From Bacteroidia bacterium (GTDB lineage: Bacteria > Bacteroidota > Bacteroidia > Chitinophagales > UBA2359): a stretch of 64,000 nt of DNA. Shown here one piece after another: positions 47,417 to 54,951 of this stretch (positions within the stretch are counted from its first letter, which is position 1; each line of letters opens with the position of its first letter). Below the pieces are notes generated by a model. The model was not told the DNA's origin. It ran no database searches and saw nothing but the letters and a program-made list of their open reading frames with translations. Both the position numbers and the translations under genes were made by a program. The stretch is from NCBI GenBank assembly GCA_030427245.1, contig JAUHXA010000036.1, positions 1-64,000 on the forward strand, read 5' to 3'.

Positions 47417-47650
47417 AATTTCGTTACTAAACTTGCTGAGGACTGACAGCAATACTGTAGGCATCTGGAACACGGCGCTGGTAAATTTAGGGTTGAATTT
47501 GTGGACTACGTTTTTCTCAGCGAAAAACAGCCCAAAATTTACCAGCGCCATAGTGGAGGATGCTGATTGTCGTTGTTGTTTGGTGAAGTATGTGGAACTT
47601 TACCGTTGGCTGCGGTGAAACACCGAAGTTGATATTTTGCTAATGAAATT
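47417..47650 (+). ncRNA. Structured RNA element, array copy 4
   Basis: P1 is 10 bp, AATTTCGTTA (47417-47426) / TAATGAAATT (47641-47650), with one G-U. P2: TTGCTG (47433-47438) / CAGCAA (47447-47452). P3: 47474-47495 / 47528-47549, 22 positions with one A-A mismatch and one U-G. Pseudoknot strands: TCAGCG (47517-47522) / TGCTGA (47561-47566), again with G-U. P4: GGTGAAG (47582-47588) / CTTTACC (47598-47604). P5: CTGCGGTG (47610-47617) / CACCGAAG (47621-47628), where a U-A pair replaces the C-A of other copies. A 61-codon frame inside it is incidental. Confidence 0.85.
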
Positions 47651-47686
47651 AACTAATAATGGGAAACTTTTAGGAACTTCAATTTT

Positions 47687-47737
47687 AAATTTCAAACTCA
47701 ACTTCAAAAAAATGAGTTTGAAATTTGGTTTTTTTTT
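47687..47737 (+). terminator. Intrinsic terminator of the RNA array
   Basis: A perfect 14-bp stem AAATTTCAAACTCA (47687-47700) / TGAGTTTGAAATTT (47713-47726) is followed by GG and nine T (47729-47737). No T-run follows on the minus strand. It lies 36 nt after copy 4, so it should end plus-strand transcription of the array and separates it from metG. Confidence 0.85.
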
Positions 47738-48120
47738 ATTCATTGAAGTGAATAAAATTACTAAAATAAATAGTATTTTTATTTAGAAAAGGGGGAGCAT
47801 TAGAAAAGTGTATTTGTTGAAGCATAAATATTTATTTTATGTTGCTTATCAATTACTTGATTAATTATTGATGTATCATTCACTGTTCATATAGTACAAC
47901 CAAAACAGGGGGGCATTAGTTCCAAATTCGCTATTTTTTTTAGTATTTTTTTATTCTTTTTTAGCAATGCCCTATAAGTCCATGATTTTGTGAAGCTTGT
48001 TATTGAAGGCTACTAAGAAAAAAGTCTCTTTTCTCACTTCCCACATCTGACCTTTATTTTTTCACCAATACTAACTGGCGATTTCTTACTTTTGCAGTTG
48101 GTTAGATTAAAAGAAAAGAC
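47738..48120 (+). promoter_or_regulatory. metG upstream region with candidate promoter
   Basis: The AT-rich spacer holds no gene. TACTTTTGC at 48087-48095 fits the Bacteroidota -7 consensus TAnnTTTG and lies 26 nt before the metG start; no convincing -33 TTTG was found at the right distance. No T-box or other leader fold is evident. Confidence 0.45.
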
Positions 48121-50190
48121 ATGACTTCAAATCCTAAAAGATATTTAATTACGGCTGCCTTGCCTTATGCAAACGGTCCTTTACACATTGGGCATTTAGC
48201 AGGAGCCTATATTCCCGCTGATATTTATGTTCGTTATTTACGGCTTACAGGAGCGGATGTTTGTTTTGTGTGTGGTTCTGACGAACATGGTGCAGCAATT
48301 ACCTTAAGAGCTAAAAAAGAAGGAATTACAGCACAGGATATTGTGGACAGATACCATCCAATTATCAAAGATAGCTTTGAAAAATTTGGCATTGACTTCG
48401 ACATTTACCATCGAACCTCTGCCCAACTTCATCACGAAACCTCTCAGGAAATTTTCAAAAACCTCTACGACAAGGGGATTTTCAATGAAAAAACAAGCGA
48501 GCAATACTACGACGAAGAGTTCCAACAGTTTTTGGCGGATCGGTATATAAAAGGTACTTGTCCAAAGTGTGGGTATGAAGAAGCCTATGGCGATCAATGC
48601 GAAAAATGTGGTTCTGCTTTGAGTCCTACAGAATTGATTGACCCAAAATCTACTTTGAGCGATTCTACACCTGTATTGAAGGAAACAACGCATTGGTATC
48701 TACCAATGAATGACTTTCAAGAATGGGTAAAAAACTGGATTGAAGAGGCACAAGAAACCGAATCTTGGAAAAAACACGTTTTGGGGCAGTGTCGTTCTTG
48801 GGTCGAAGGCGGGCTGCATGAGCGATCCATGACCCGCGATTTAGACTGGGGCGTGAAAGTGCCTTTGGAGGGTGCGGATGGCAAGGTCTTGTATGTGTGG
48901 TTGGATGCGCCGATTGGCTACATTTCTGCTACCAAAGCTTTGCGAGAAGATTGGAAAGACTATTGGCAAGATGAGGACACCAAGTTGGTGCATTTTATCG
49001 GCAAGGATAACATTGTGTTTCATTGTATCATTTTCCCGATTATTTTGCACGCTGCTGGTGAATATATATTGCCAACGAATGTGCCTGCTAATCAATTTTT
49101 GAATTTGGAAGGTGATAAATTGTCGACTTCCCGAAATTGGGCAGTTTGGTTACATGAATACTTAGAGGATTTCCCTGGGCAAGAGGACGTTTTGCGTTAT
49201 ACATTGACCGTCAATATGCCCGAAACGAAAGACAGCGAATTTACTTGGCAAGACTTTAAAGAACGTAACAACAAAGAGTTGGTGGGTTTATTAGGCAATT
49301 TTGTCAATCGTGCTTTGGTTTTATTGCACAAATACTTCGATGGAATCATTCCTTCGAGCGATTCGGAGGTCGAGGGGGCAGATGAAATTGACCGTTTATT
49401 GCAGGAAACGCCCAAAGAATTGGATGATTTCATTCATCAATATGAATTCAGAAAGGCGCTGGATGTCGTAATGAACTTGGCGGCTGTCGGGAACAAATTT
49501 TTACAAGATCACGAACCGTGGCATTTGATTAAAACAGATAAGGATAAAACAGCAGCAGTTTTGGCGTATTCGCTGAAGTTGGTGACTTGGCTTTCGGTCT
49601 ATCTCGAACCGTTTTTGCCTCAATCTGCACCCAAAATTCAGGCTTTGCTCAATTTGACGGGTGCACAACGCTCGGCGGTTTTGACGGGTAAATATCCGCT
49701 TGAAGCAGGTCATATTACTGCAAAACCCTCTCTCCTTTTTCCTAAAATTGACGACAAAATAATTGAAGTTCAATTGGAGAAATTGCGTCAGAACAAGGCA
49801 TCGAAAGAAGCGGACGCTGATGTGGAAGAAGAAGGAACTGCAATTGAATATGTGCCTTTGAAGGATACTATTCAGTTCGATGATTTTGCAAAACTGGATA
49901 TCCGAACGGGTACGATTTTGGAGGCGGAAAAGGTGAAGAAAACCAAGAAGCTGTTGAAATTGAAGGTCAACATTGGTTTGGAGGAACGCACTGTTGTTTC
50001 AGGTATTGCAGAACACTATGCGCCTGAAGACATCATTGGTCAAAAGGTGCTTTTACTTGCCAATCTTGCGCCTCGAAAACTTCGGGGAATTGAGAGTCAA
50101 GGGATGATTTTGATGGCGACAAATGCTGCTGGGAAATTGGTTTTTGCAGGAGCTGGTGAAGAAGGTGGTGAGGGTAGTCTGGTGAGTTAG
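48121..50190 (+). CDS. metG: Methionyl-tRNA synthetase
   Basis: The 689-residue enzyme charges tRNA-Met. It has the HIGH motif (PLHIGHLAGAY, about 20-30), zinc-knuckle Cys pairs (CPKCG...CEKCG near 147-168), the KMSKS-equivalent KLSTSRN (about 334-340), the anticodon-binding helical domain and a C-terminal OB-fold tRNA-binding domain (DFAKLDIRTGTILEAE, about 583-689). Length and domain order match dimeric bacterial MetRS with the EMAPII-like extension. It is transcribed away from the RNA array, across a terminator. Confidence 0.97.
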   Translation: MTSNPKRYLITAALPYANGPLHIGHLAGAYIPADIYVRYLRLTGADVCFVCGSDEHGAAITLRAKKEGITAQDIVDRYHPIIKDSFEKFGIDFDIYHRTSAQLHHETSQEIFKNLYDKGIFNEKTSEQYYDEEFQQFLADRYIKGTCPKCGYEEAYGDQCEKCGSALSPTELIDPKSTLSDSTPVLKETTHWYLPMNDFQEWVKNWIEEAQETESWKKHVLGQCRSWVEGGLHERSMTRDLDWGVKVPLEGADGKVLYVWLDAPIGYISATKALREDWKDYWQDEDTKLVHFIGKDNIVFHCIIFPIILHAAGEYILPTNVPANQFLNLEGDKLSTSRNWAVWLHEYLEDFPGQEDVLRYTLTVNMPETKDSEFTWQDFKERNNKELVGLLGNFVNRALVLLHKYFDGIIPSSDSEVEGADEIDRLLQETPKELDDFIHQYEFRKALDVVMNLAAVGNKFLQDHEPWHLIKTDKDKTAAVLAYSLKLVTWLSVYLEPFLPQSAPKIQALLNLTGAQRSAVLTGKYPLEAGHITAKPSLLFPKIDDKIIEVQLEKLRQNKASKEADADVEEEGTAIEYVPLKDTIQFDDFAKLDIRTGTILEAEKVKKTKKLLKLKVNIGLEERTVVSGIAEHYAPEDIIGQKVLLLANLAPRKLRGIESQGMILMATNAAGKLVFAGAGEEGGEGSLVS

Positions 50191-50321
50191 AGCACTGATG
50201 TAATAGATGATACTGATTTTCGCAGATGTCCAATTGACGTGAAAATTTGAACGATAAGGTGTGAAGCTGCTTGAAGATTTTGACAACAGTTGAAGTGCGA
50301 CAAATACAGACATTTATCATG

Positions 50322-50369
50322 GCTCATTGATGGAGACAACAACACACTTCTCTATCAATGGGCTTTTTT
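50322..50369 (+). terminator. metG intrinsic terminator
   Basis: A 14-bp stem (50322-50335 / 50350-50363, two G-U pairs) with a 14-base loop is followed by six T at 50364-50369, about 130 nt after the metG stop codon. Confidence 0.8.
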
Positions 50370-50404
50370 GATGAAGAGGGTAATCAGCAAACGTCCTAAT
50401 TTTA

Positions 50405-52624
50405 TCACCGAATCAAGGTAACAAATCCTTGATTCACCACTACTTCATCCCTACACATAGATTCAATGTAATAGGCATAAACCCCCATTGGTTGCGGTTC
50501 AAAATCAACAAAACCATCCCATTTTTCAGTCGCATCAGAAGTTGTAAATACAGGATTTCCCCAACGATTGTAAATCATGAAGACCTTTAAATCCTCGACA
50601 GGAATTGCAATCCCAAATTCATCGTTTACCGAATCATTGTTGGGTGAAAAAGCAGAAGGCATGTGAATATCTCCACAGTTGAAAATCAGGGTGACGGATT
50701 TTGTTGTGCTACAACCATTTGGACTATAAGCAGTTGCTTCAACTGTAGCCAACGCCTCCACCAATACTTCAATGGAACTACCTGTTTCACCCGTTTGCCA
50801 TTCGATAGAATCAAAATTGCCCATTGCAGTCACTGTCACCAAACTGCCATCAGGAGTTAAAGTAGGGTTGCTGGTCATTAACGTCAAAGTAGGAGGTTGT
50901 TCTATACTAATCACCGTTTCACTACGGGTTTCGCAGCCATTCTCACATTCGAGTAGTGCAAGGTAAAGTGTTGTTTCAGTTGGAGATACAAAAGGACATT
51001 CACTGCAAGGTTCAGAAAAAATAGAGGATTCAATCTCTTTGAAATAGGATACCTCGCAAGGAACGCTTTCGTCCGAAAATACCAACTCCAGTTCAATTTC
51101 CTCCTCTCCACAAGTCACTCTAAAATCAGTCGCAAACATTACTTCAAAATCATTGACATACTCAATTTGAATCTGTTCGCTGTCTCCTTCCGCATTGCTA
51201 ATTGTATAAGTATCAATCTCAAGATTGGGAATGATTCCGACTATTTTACCATTTTCTTCAATCACCTCAGTAGGCGCAGGGTCGAAACTAAAAGGCCCAC
51301 AGCCTTCAATATCAATCGGCAATACACTCAAAGGTTCGGCAATGCAATAAGTATAATCGGTAGTCTCCATCGAAATATTCTGCGTTACTCTTATCTGATA
51401 GGTTTGTGTCAATTGAGAAAAAGTAGGGCAGGCATCGTCTCGAATCCGAAAAAGTACATTGTGTAAACCCAAATCACCTACTGTTGGAGTCCATTCAAAA
51501 ACAGCCGTCAAAGGACTACTGCCTACATTATTGGTCAAAGTCGCTCCTTCAAACTGATTCAACATATCCGTAGTCACTTGCAGCAAATCCTCCACATCAT
51601 CGTCCAAAACTTCAATCTCCAAACGTGCCGTTTCATTCGGGCATACTTCAATGCTTTTATCTGCATCTTCTGCCACTTTTACCTGCGTATTTTCGCAATC
51701 AATCACAATAAACTGCAAATCACGCATCACCGAACCAATTGTCAGCCCTGTCAATAAATCTCGTTCTTCAATGACTACAGTAATGACTGCATTTTGGGCT
51801 TCCATAGCCGTAAAAATAATTTCCCCCGTTCCCAAACCAAAGTCAAAATTGGTGCTCGACATCGGATTCCCCAAACTCAAGCCATCTACATAAGGAATCG
51901 GCAAGCCTCCTGCTCCCATTGGCGGCACCAACCGAAAAGCCAAGCCATTTCCGTCAGGTTCAATGATTCCTTGGTCAAATACTGCCTCCAAATTGATACA
52001 ATAATAGGGCACAGATAAAGGCGAAGTAGTAGGAATTTGGTAAGGAATAGGAATTTGTGCGAAGGCAGGAGAGTTGTTGCAGCGACCGCCTTGATTGTTG
52101 ATAGTCGCTTCAATATAAAGAGCGTGGTCAGCTGGGTTTTGAAGATTGGTAATGGATTCGTTTCGAGCCACATCCCCCAAACTGATTGTCCAATCATCTG
52201 ACTGACAAGGCAAGGTCAAAAAACCAAAAGGGCTTTCGATGTTGGTGTATTGGTATTGTAGCACTCCAGGGAAGCGATTGTTGTGACAAGTACTGCTGTC
52301 TGTCCACACCTCACAAAGTGGCGTTACTTCAATGCCGTTCAAATTTTTTCGAGGCAACTGAAACGTAAAACTCTCGCCACAAGCTCCCGATTCTACCAAC
52401 AGTTGCAGCTCGGCACCAGGAGTAGGAGGGTCTTCATTCTTGCAGAGATAATACAAATTCACCACAAATTCATACTGACTATTTCCATTTACATCTTGTC
52501 CCACACAACTGTAGCTAATGTCTGCCCCCATTGTAGAGACATTTGCAGAAGCAGAGGCTGAAAAAGCAAACAACAAACACAAAATAAGGAGGGTATAGCT
52601 TTTTGGACATTTCATATTGAACAT
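50405..52624 (-). CDS. Secreted protein with gliding-motility C-terminal domain
   Basis: The 739-residue protein has a signal peptide ending near SASA, a large beta-rich extracellular part with many Cys, an Ig-like region (about 590-650), and a C-terminal CHU_C/gliding-motility domain: MPSAFSPNNDSVNDEF, MIYNRWGNPVF, EKWDG and PMGVYAYYIE, ending in LIR. This C-terminus is a type B type IX secretion signal, so the protein should be exported to the surface. Such proteins serve as adhesins or matrix components. It ends facing metG in a convergent pair. Confidence 0.9.
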   Translation of the reverse strand: MFNMKCPKSYTLLILCLLFAFSASASANVSTMGADISYSCVGQDVNGNSQYEFVVNLYYLCKNEDPPTPGAELQLLVESGACGESFTFQLPRKNLNGIEVTPLCEVWTDSSTCHNNRFPGVLQYQYTNIESPFGFLTLPCQSDDWTISLGDVARNESITNLQNPADHALYIEATINNQGGRCNNSPAFAQIPIPYQIPTTSPLSVPYYCINLEAVFDQGIIEPDGNGLAFRLVPPMGAGGLPIPYVDGLSLGNPMSSTNFDFGLGTGEIIFTAMEAQNAVITVVIEERDLLTGLTIGSVMRDLQFIVIDCENTQVKVAEDADKSIEVCPNETARLEIEVLDDDVEDLLQVTTDMLNQFEGATLTNNVGSSPLTAVFEWTPTVGDLGLHNVLFRIRDDACPTFSQLTQTYQIRVTQNISMETTDYTYCIAEPLSVLPIDIEGCGPFSFDPAPTEVIEENGKIVGIIPNLEIDTYTISNAEGDSEQIQIEYVNDFEVMFATDFRVTCGEEEIELELVFSDESVPCEVSYFKEIESSIFSEPCSECPFVSPTETTLYLALLECENGCETRSETVISIEQPPTLTLMTSNPTLTPDGSLVTVTAMGNFDSIEWQTGETGSSIEVLVEALATVEATAYSPNGCSTTKSVTLIFNCGDIHMPSAFSPNNDSVNDEFGIAIPVEDLKVFMIYNRWGNPVFTTSDATEKWDGFVDFEPQPMGVYAYYIESMCRDEVVVNQGFVTLIR

Positions 52625-52760
52625 ACTTGAAGATGTAAAAAACAGTAAAGTTACTTAACTGAGATAATAAACCAAAACCCATAAGTATTTATCGAAACCT
52701 GACTCCGTACACTGTTTCAGAAATTTATTTACATTAAACAATGACTAAAATTCTCAAATC

Positions 52761-52841
52761 ACATCCCCCTAAATCCCCCTTCAAAGGGGGACTTGCCTCA
52801 CTATCAGTGAATTCCCCCTTTGAAGGGGGCGAGGGGGATGT
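52761..52841. repeat. CCCCCT-type inverted repeat
   Basis: The element at 52761-52791 (with its own internal CCCCCTT/AAGGGGG dyad) is inverted at 52813-52841. A shorter relative lies at 22449-22476. It occupies the gap upstream of the gliding-domain gene and downstream of the ATP-grasp gene, and looks like a dispersed intergenic repeat family that folds into strong hairpins. Confidence 0.85.
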
Positions 52842-52892
52842 TACGTCAGTCTTAAGTCATCATTAAATTACTTATGAAACACGGTACTCCGT

Positions 52893-53843
52893 TTAGCAAA
52901 AAATAAACAATTCCTTCAATATCAAACCTGCCATGTCGTGTGTTCTCACTTCGGAGAAAGTATGGTGCATCCAATCTGCTCGTGCGTTGATTTCCAAAAC
53001 CCACGCATTTTTGTTTGGATTTTTAGTAAAATCACTTGTTATAATGTCCAAACCGAAGTAGGACGTTTGGAGGTAACTCGTCAAAGAATGTACCCAATCG
53101 TGGTAAGTAGGATGAATCGAATCAGTCACATCCGTAGCAATTCCTCCTTGCGCCATATTAGACACATATTTCAATTGAACCTTTTGTTTGTCGACAGGAA
53201 TGTCGGTCAAAGTGAGCTTTTGTTGAAGCAGCAAAGACTTAGTAGCCTCGTCTATCTCCAAAAAATTCTGCGGATTTTGAGTACGCATTACCTCACGTCG
53301 TTTTTCAATCAGCTCTTGCAGACTGTCTCTTCCATTTCCCATCACAAAAGCAGGCTCTCTAATACAAGCGGCTACTATTTTGCCACCCAAAACGTGTATT
53401 CGCAAATCTGCTCCTTCAATCTGCTCTTCCAACATAAACAAAGAACCAAGGTGTTTATGGGCTTCAAAATAGGCTTTGACCTCCTCCAAACTGCAAATAT
53501 CCAGTATCACGCCTATTCCATTGGTCGCATCCAATGGTTTGCAGACGTATTTTCGCCCTTTTGTGAAAAAAGCTTCAAGTCCTTCAAGTTGGGCATCCTT
53601 GAAGGGGATGCTTTTGGGATATGGAATGTTGAGTGTTTCATAAGCCAATTTGGTTAATTGTTTGTTGTCACAATAATACTGACTTCTCACATTTATCCAA
53701 GAAGTCGGCACGCCTTCGTTGACGAGTTCTGACTGACCTTGATAGTCTAGAATTGCAGAATCTTTTTGCATCAACGAACTCACATCCGTCACCTTTACTC
53801 CCAATTTTTTTGCCCTTTCAATGAGTTGATTGTGTTGGTACAT
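52893..53843 (-). CDS. ATP-grasp ligase (RimK/cyanophycin synthetase-like), second of pair
   Basis: The 316-residue ATP-grasp protein has KYVCKPLDATNGIGV as the ATP-binding strand-loop, MLEEQIEGADLRIHVLGGKIVAA as the phosphate/metal strands, and EINARADWMHHTF as the C-terminal Mg-binding acidic/Asn residues. Members join a carboxylate to an amine or thiol-containing acceptor using ATP. It starts 10 nt after the neighbouring ATP-grasp gene, so the two are co-transcribed. Nearby OvoA-like enzyme suggests a peptide-like or thiohistidine-derived product, which is an inference. Confidence 0.87.
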   Translation of the reverse strand: MYQHNQLIERAKKLGVKVTDVSSLMQKDSAILDYQGQSELVNEGVPTSWINVRSQYYCDNKQLTKLAYETLNIPYPKSIPFKDAQLEGLEAFFTKGRKYVCKPLDATNGIGVILDICSLEEVKAYFEAHKHLGSLFMLEEQIEGADLRIHVLGGKIVAACIREPAFVMGNGRDSLQELIEKRREVMRTQNPQNFLEIDEATKSLLLQQKLTLTDIPVDKQKVQLKYVSNMAQGGIATDVTDSIHPTYHDWVHSLTSYLQTSYFGLDIITSDFTKNPNKNAWVLEINARADWMHHTFSEVRTHDMAGLILKELFIFC

Positions 53844-53853
53844 TTTTAGTCAT

Positions 53854-54771
53854 TTAGAAAAGCATTTTAAAAAACAGTTCGGCAATCGGGATATTCATTT
53901 TTTCGATAAAATCGAAGTAAATGCCTGGTGAACAATTGATGTCCACGACTTTGTAGCCCTCTGTGGTTTTAATAAAATCCAAGCCAAAACAATTTGCGCC
54001 TACAATTTCACCAATTTTTATAGAAATGGCTTCAATTTCCTCATTCGGTTTCACATATACTGTTTCTCCCCCAAGGCTTTTTTCATCGTATATTTTCCAG
54101 CCCGATATTTTGCTGCTTTTCTTGCGGAAACCGTACAGCACTGTACCGTTTATGACCGTCACTCCTGTCCATTCATTCAGGTCGTTTTCGTAAAACTTTT
54201 CTAAGTAATAATGCTTTTGACGGTGGTATTCTGCGGTGTCCCGAAATTGATTGTAGCTGTTGAGTTTCACGATTCCCTGTCCAAATGAAGAACGTCGGGG
54301 CTTCAATAAAAAAGACGATTCTTCAAAAAGAGGCTTCAATGAGGATAGATTGTCTGGACTGACCAAATACAGTTCTGGAAGTGGTATATTGTGCTGATGC
54401 AAAAGGCTGAAAGCAGTAAACTTATCCGTTGCTACACTGAAAAACGAATAAGAGTGATGTACCTTGACCGACTGCTCCAATACCCTCAACACCTCTAAGT
54501 GATAACTGCCTATGCTTCTGTCTATCATCCCTATCCACACAAAATGGTCTAAATCACTCAAGCAAAAATCGTTTATAAAAACCTCATTATTTTTGATGAG
54601 TGCTTTTCTGAAATCCAAATCCTCAAAATAATCAACTTCTCTTTCCTTCAAATAGGCTATAAAACGGGTATAAATACGAGCGTCAATGTGTGCAGGATTT
54701 TCTAAAGTGATGGATTCATTGAGATTTTTTCTGGCAGGAATCCACAAACCTACTTTTATCGTTTGAGTCAT
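53854..54771 (-). CDS. ATP-grasp ligase, first of pair
   Basis: The 305-residue ATP-grasp protein has SFLLKPRRSSFGQGIV as the ATP-binding loop, a YLEKFYENDLNEWTGVTVING core strand, and FGLDFIKTTEGYKVVDINCSPGIYFD as the metal-binding end (Asp/Asn). It has diverged clearly from its neighbour, so the pair probably catalyses two successive ligations. The upstream gene on the same strand is the OvoA-like enzyme, across a 180-nt gap that contains two near-palindromic 15-mers (54822-54836, 54887-54901) and may separate the transcripts. Confidence 0.85.
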   Translation of the reverse strand: MTQTIKVGLWIPARKNLNESITLENPAHIDARIYTRFIAYLKEREVDYFEDLDFRKALIKNNEVFINDFCLSDLDHFVWIGMIDRSIGSYHLEVLRVLEQSVKVHHSYSFFSVATDKFTAFSLLHQHNIPLPELYLVSPDNLSSLKPLFEESSFLLKPRRSSFGQGIVKLNSYNQFRDTAEYHRQKHYYLEKFYENDLNEWTGVTVINGTVLYGFRKKSSKISGWKIYDEKSLGGETVYVKPNEEIEAISIKIGEIVGANCFGLDFIKTTEGYKVVDINCSPGIYFDFIEKMNIPIAELFFKMLF

Positions 54772-54821
54772 TTTATTTTTTGAACTTTGAAGTAACAGCT
54801 TCCAAATGAATTGGTTTGATT

Positions 54822-54901
54822 AAACCTTATAGGTTTGTTTCTGTAAATTTTGTACAAATTTAATTTTTCGGGAAAAACTCAATGAAAAACCTATAAGGTT
54901 T
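54822..54901. repeat. Inverted pair of near-palindromic 15-mers
   Basis: AAACCTTATAGGTTT (54822-54836) and its reverse complement AAACCTATAAGGTTT (54887-54901) can form two small hairpins or one large one. The same 15-mer occurs at 25419-25433. No T-run follows the right arm. Confidence 0.8.
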
Positions 54902-54951
54902 GAGGTTCAAATCAATCAAATGTTTTGTCTCGTACTGAAATCAAGAAGTTA

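Noticed and set aside
47433-47618. A 61-codon plus-strand open frame in the RNA array
   Set aside because: It lies wholly inside RNA copy 4, spans both arms of the variable helix, and is not kept in the other copies.
46519-47650. CRISPR array
   Set aside because: The repeated units are ~230 nt, not 25-40 nt, the variable parts occur as self-complementary pairs within one unit, and there is no cas gene.
46519-47650. Retron (msr-msd) locus
   Set aside because: The closing helix and long hairpin are retron-like, but no reverse transcriptase gene is in the window and four tandem copies are unusual. Kept only as an analogy.
47417-48120. T-box or other metG leader riboswitch formed by the last RNA copy
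   Set aside because: A strong intrinsic terminator and about 380 nt separate the copy from metG, and the same fold occurs in three more copies that do not precede a gene.
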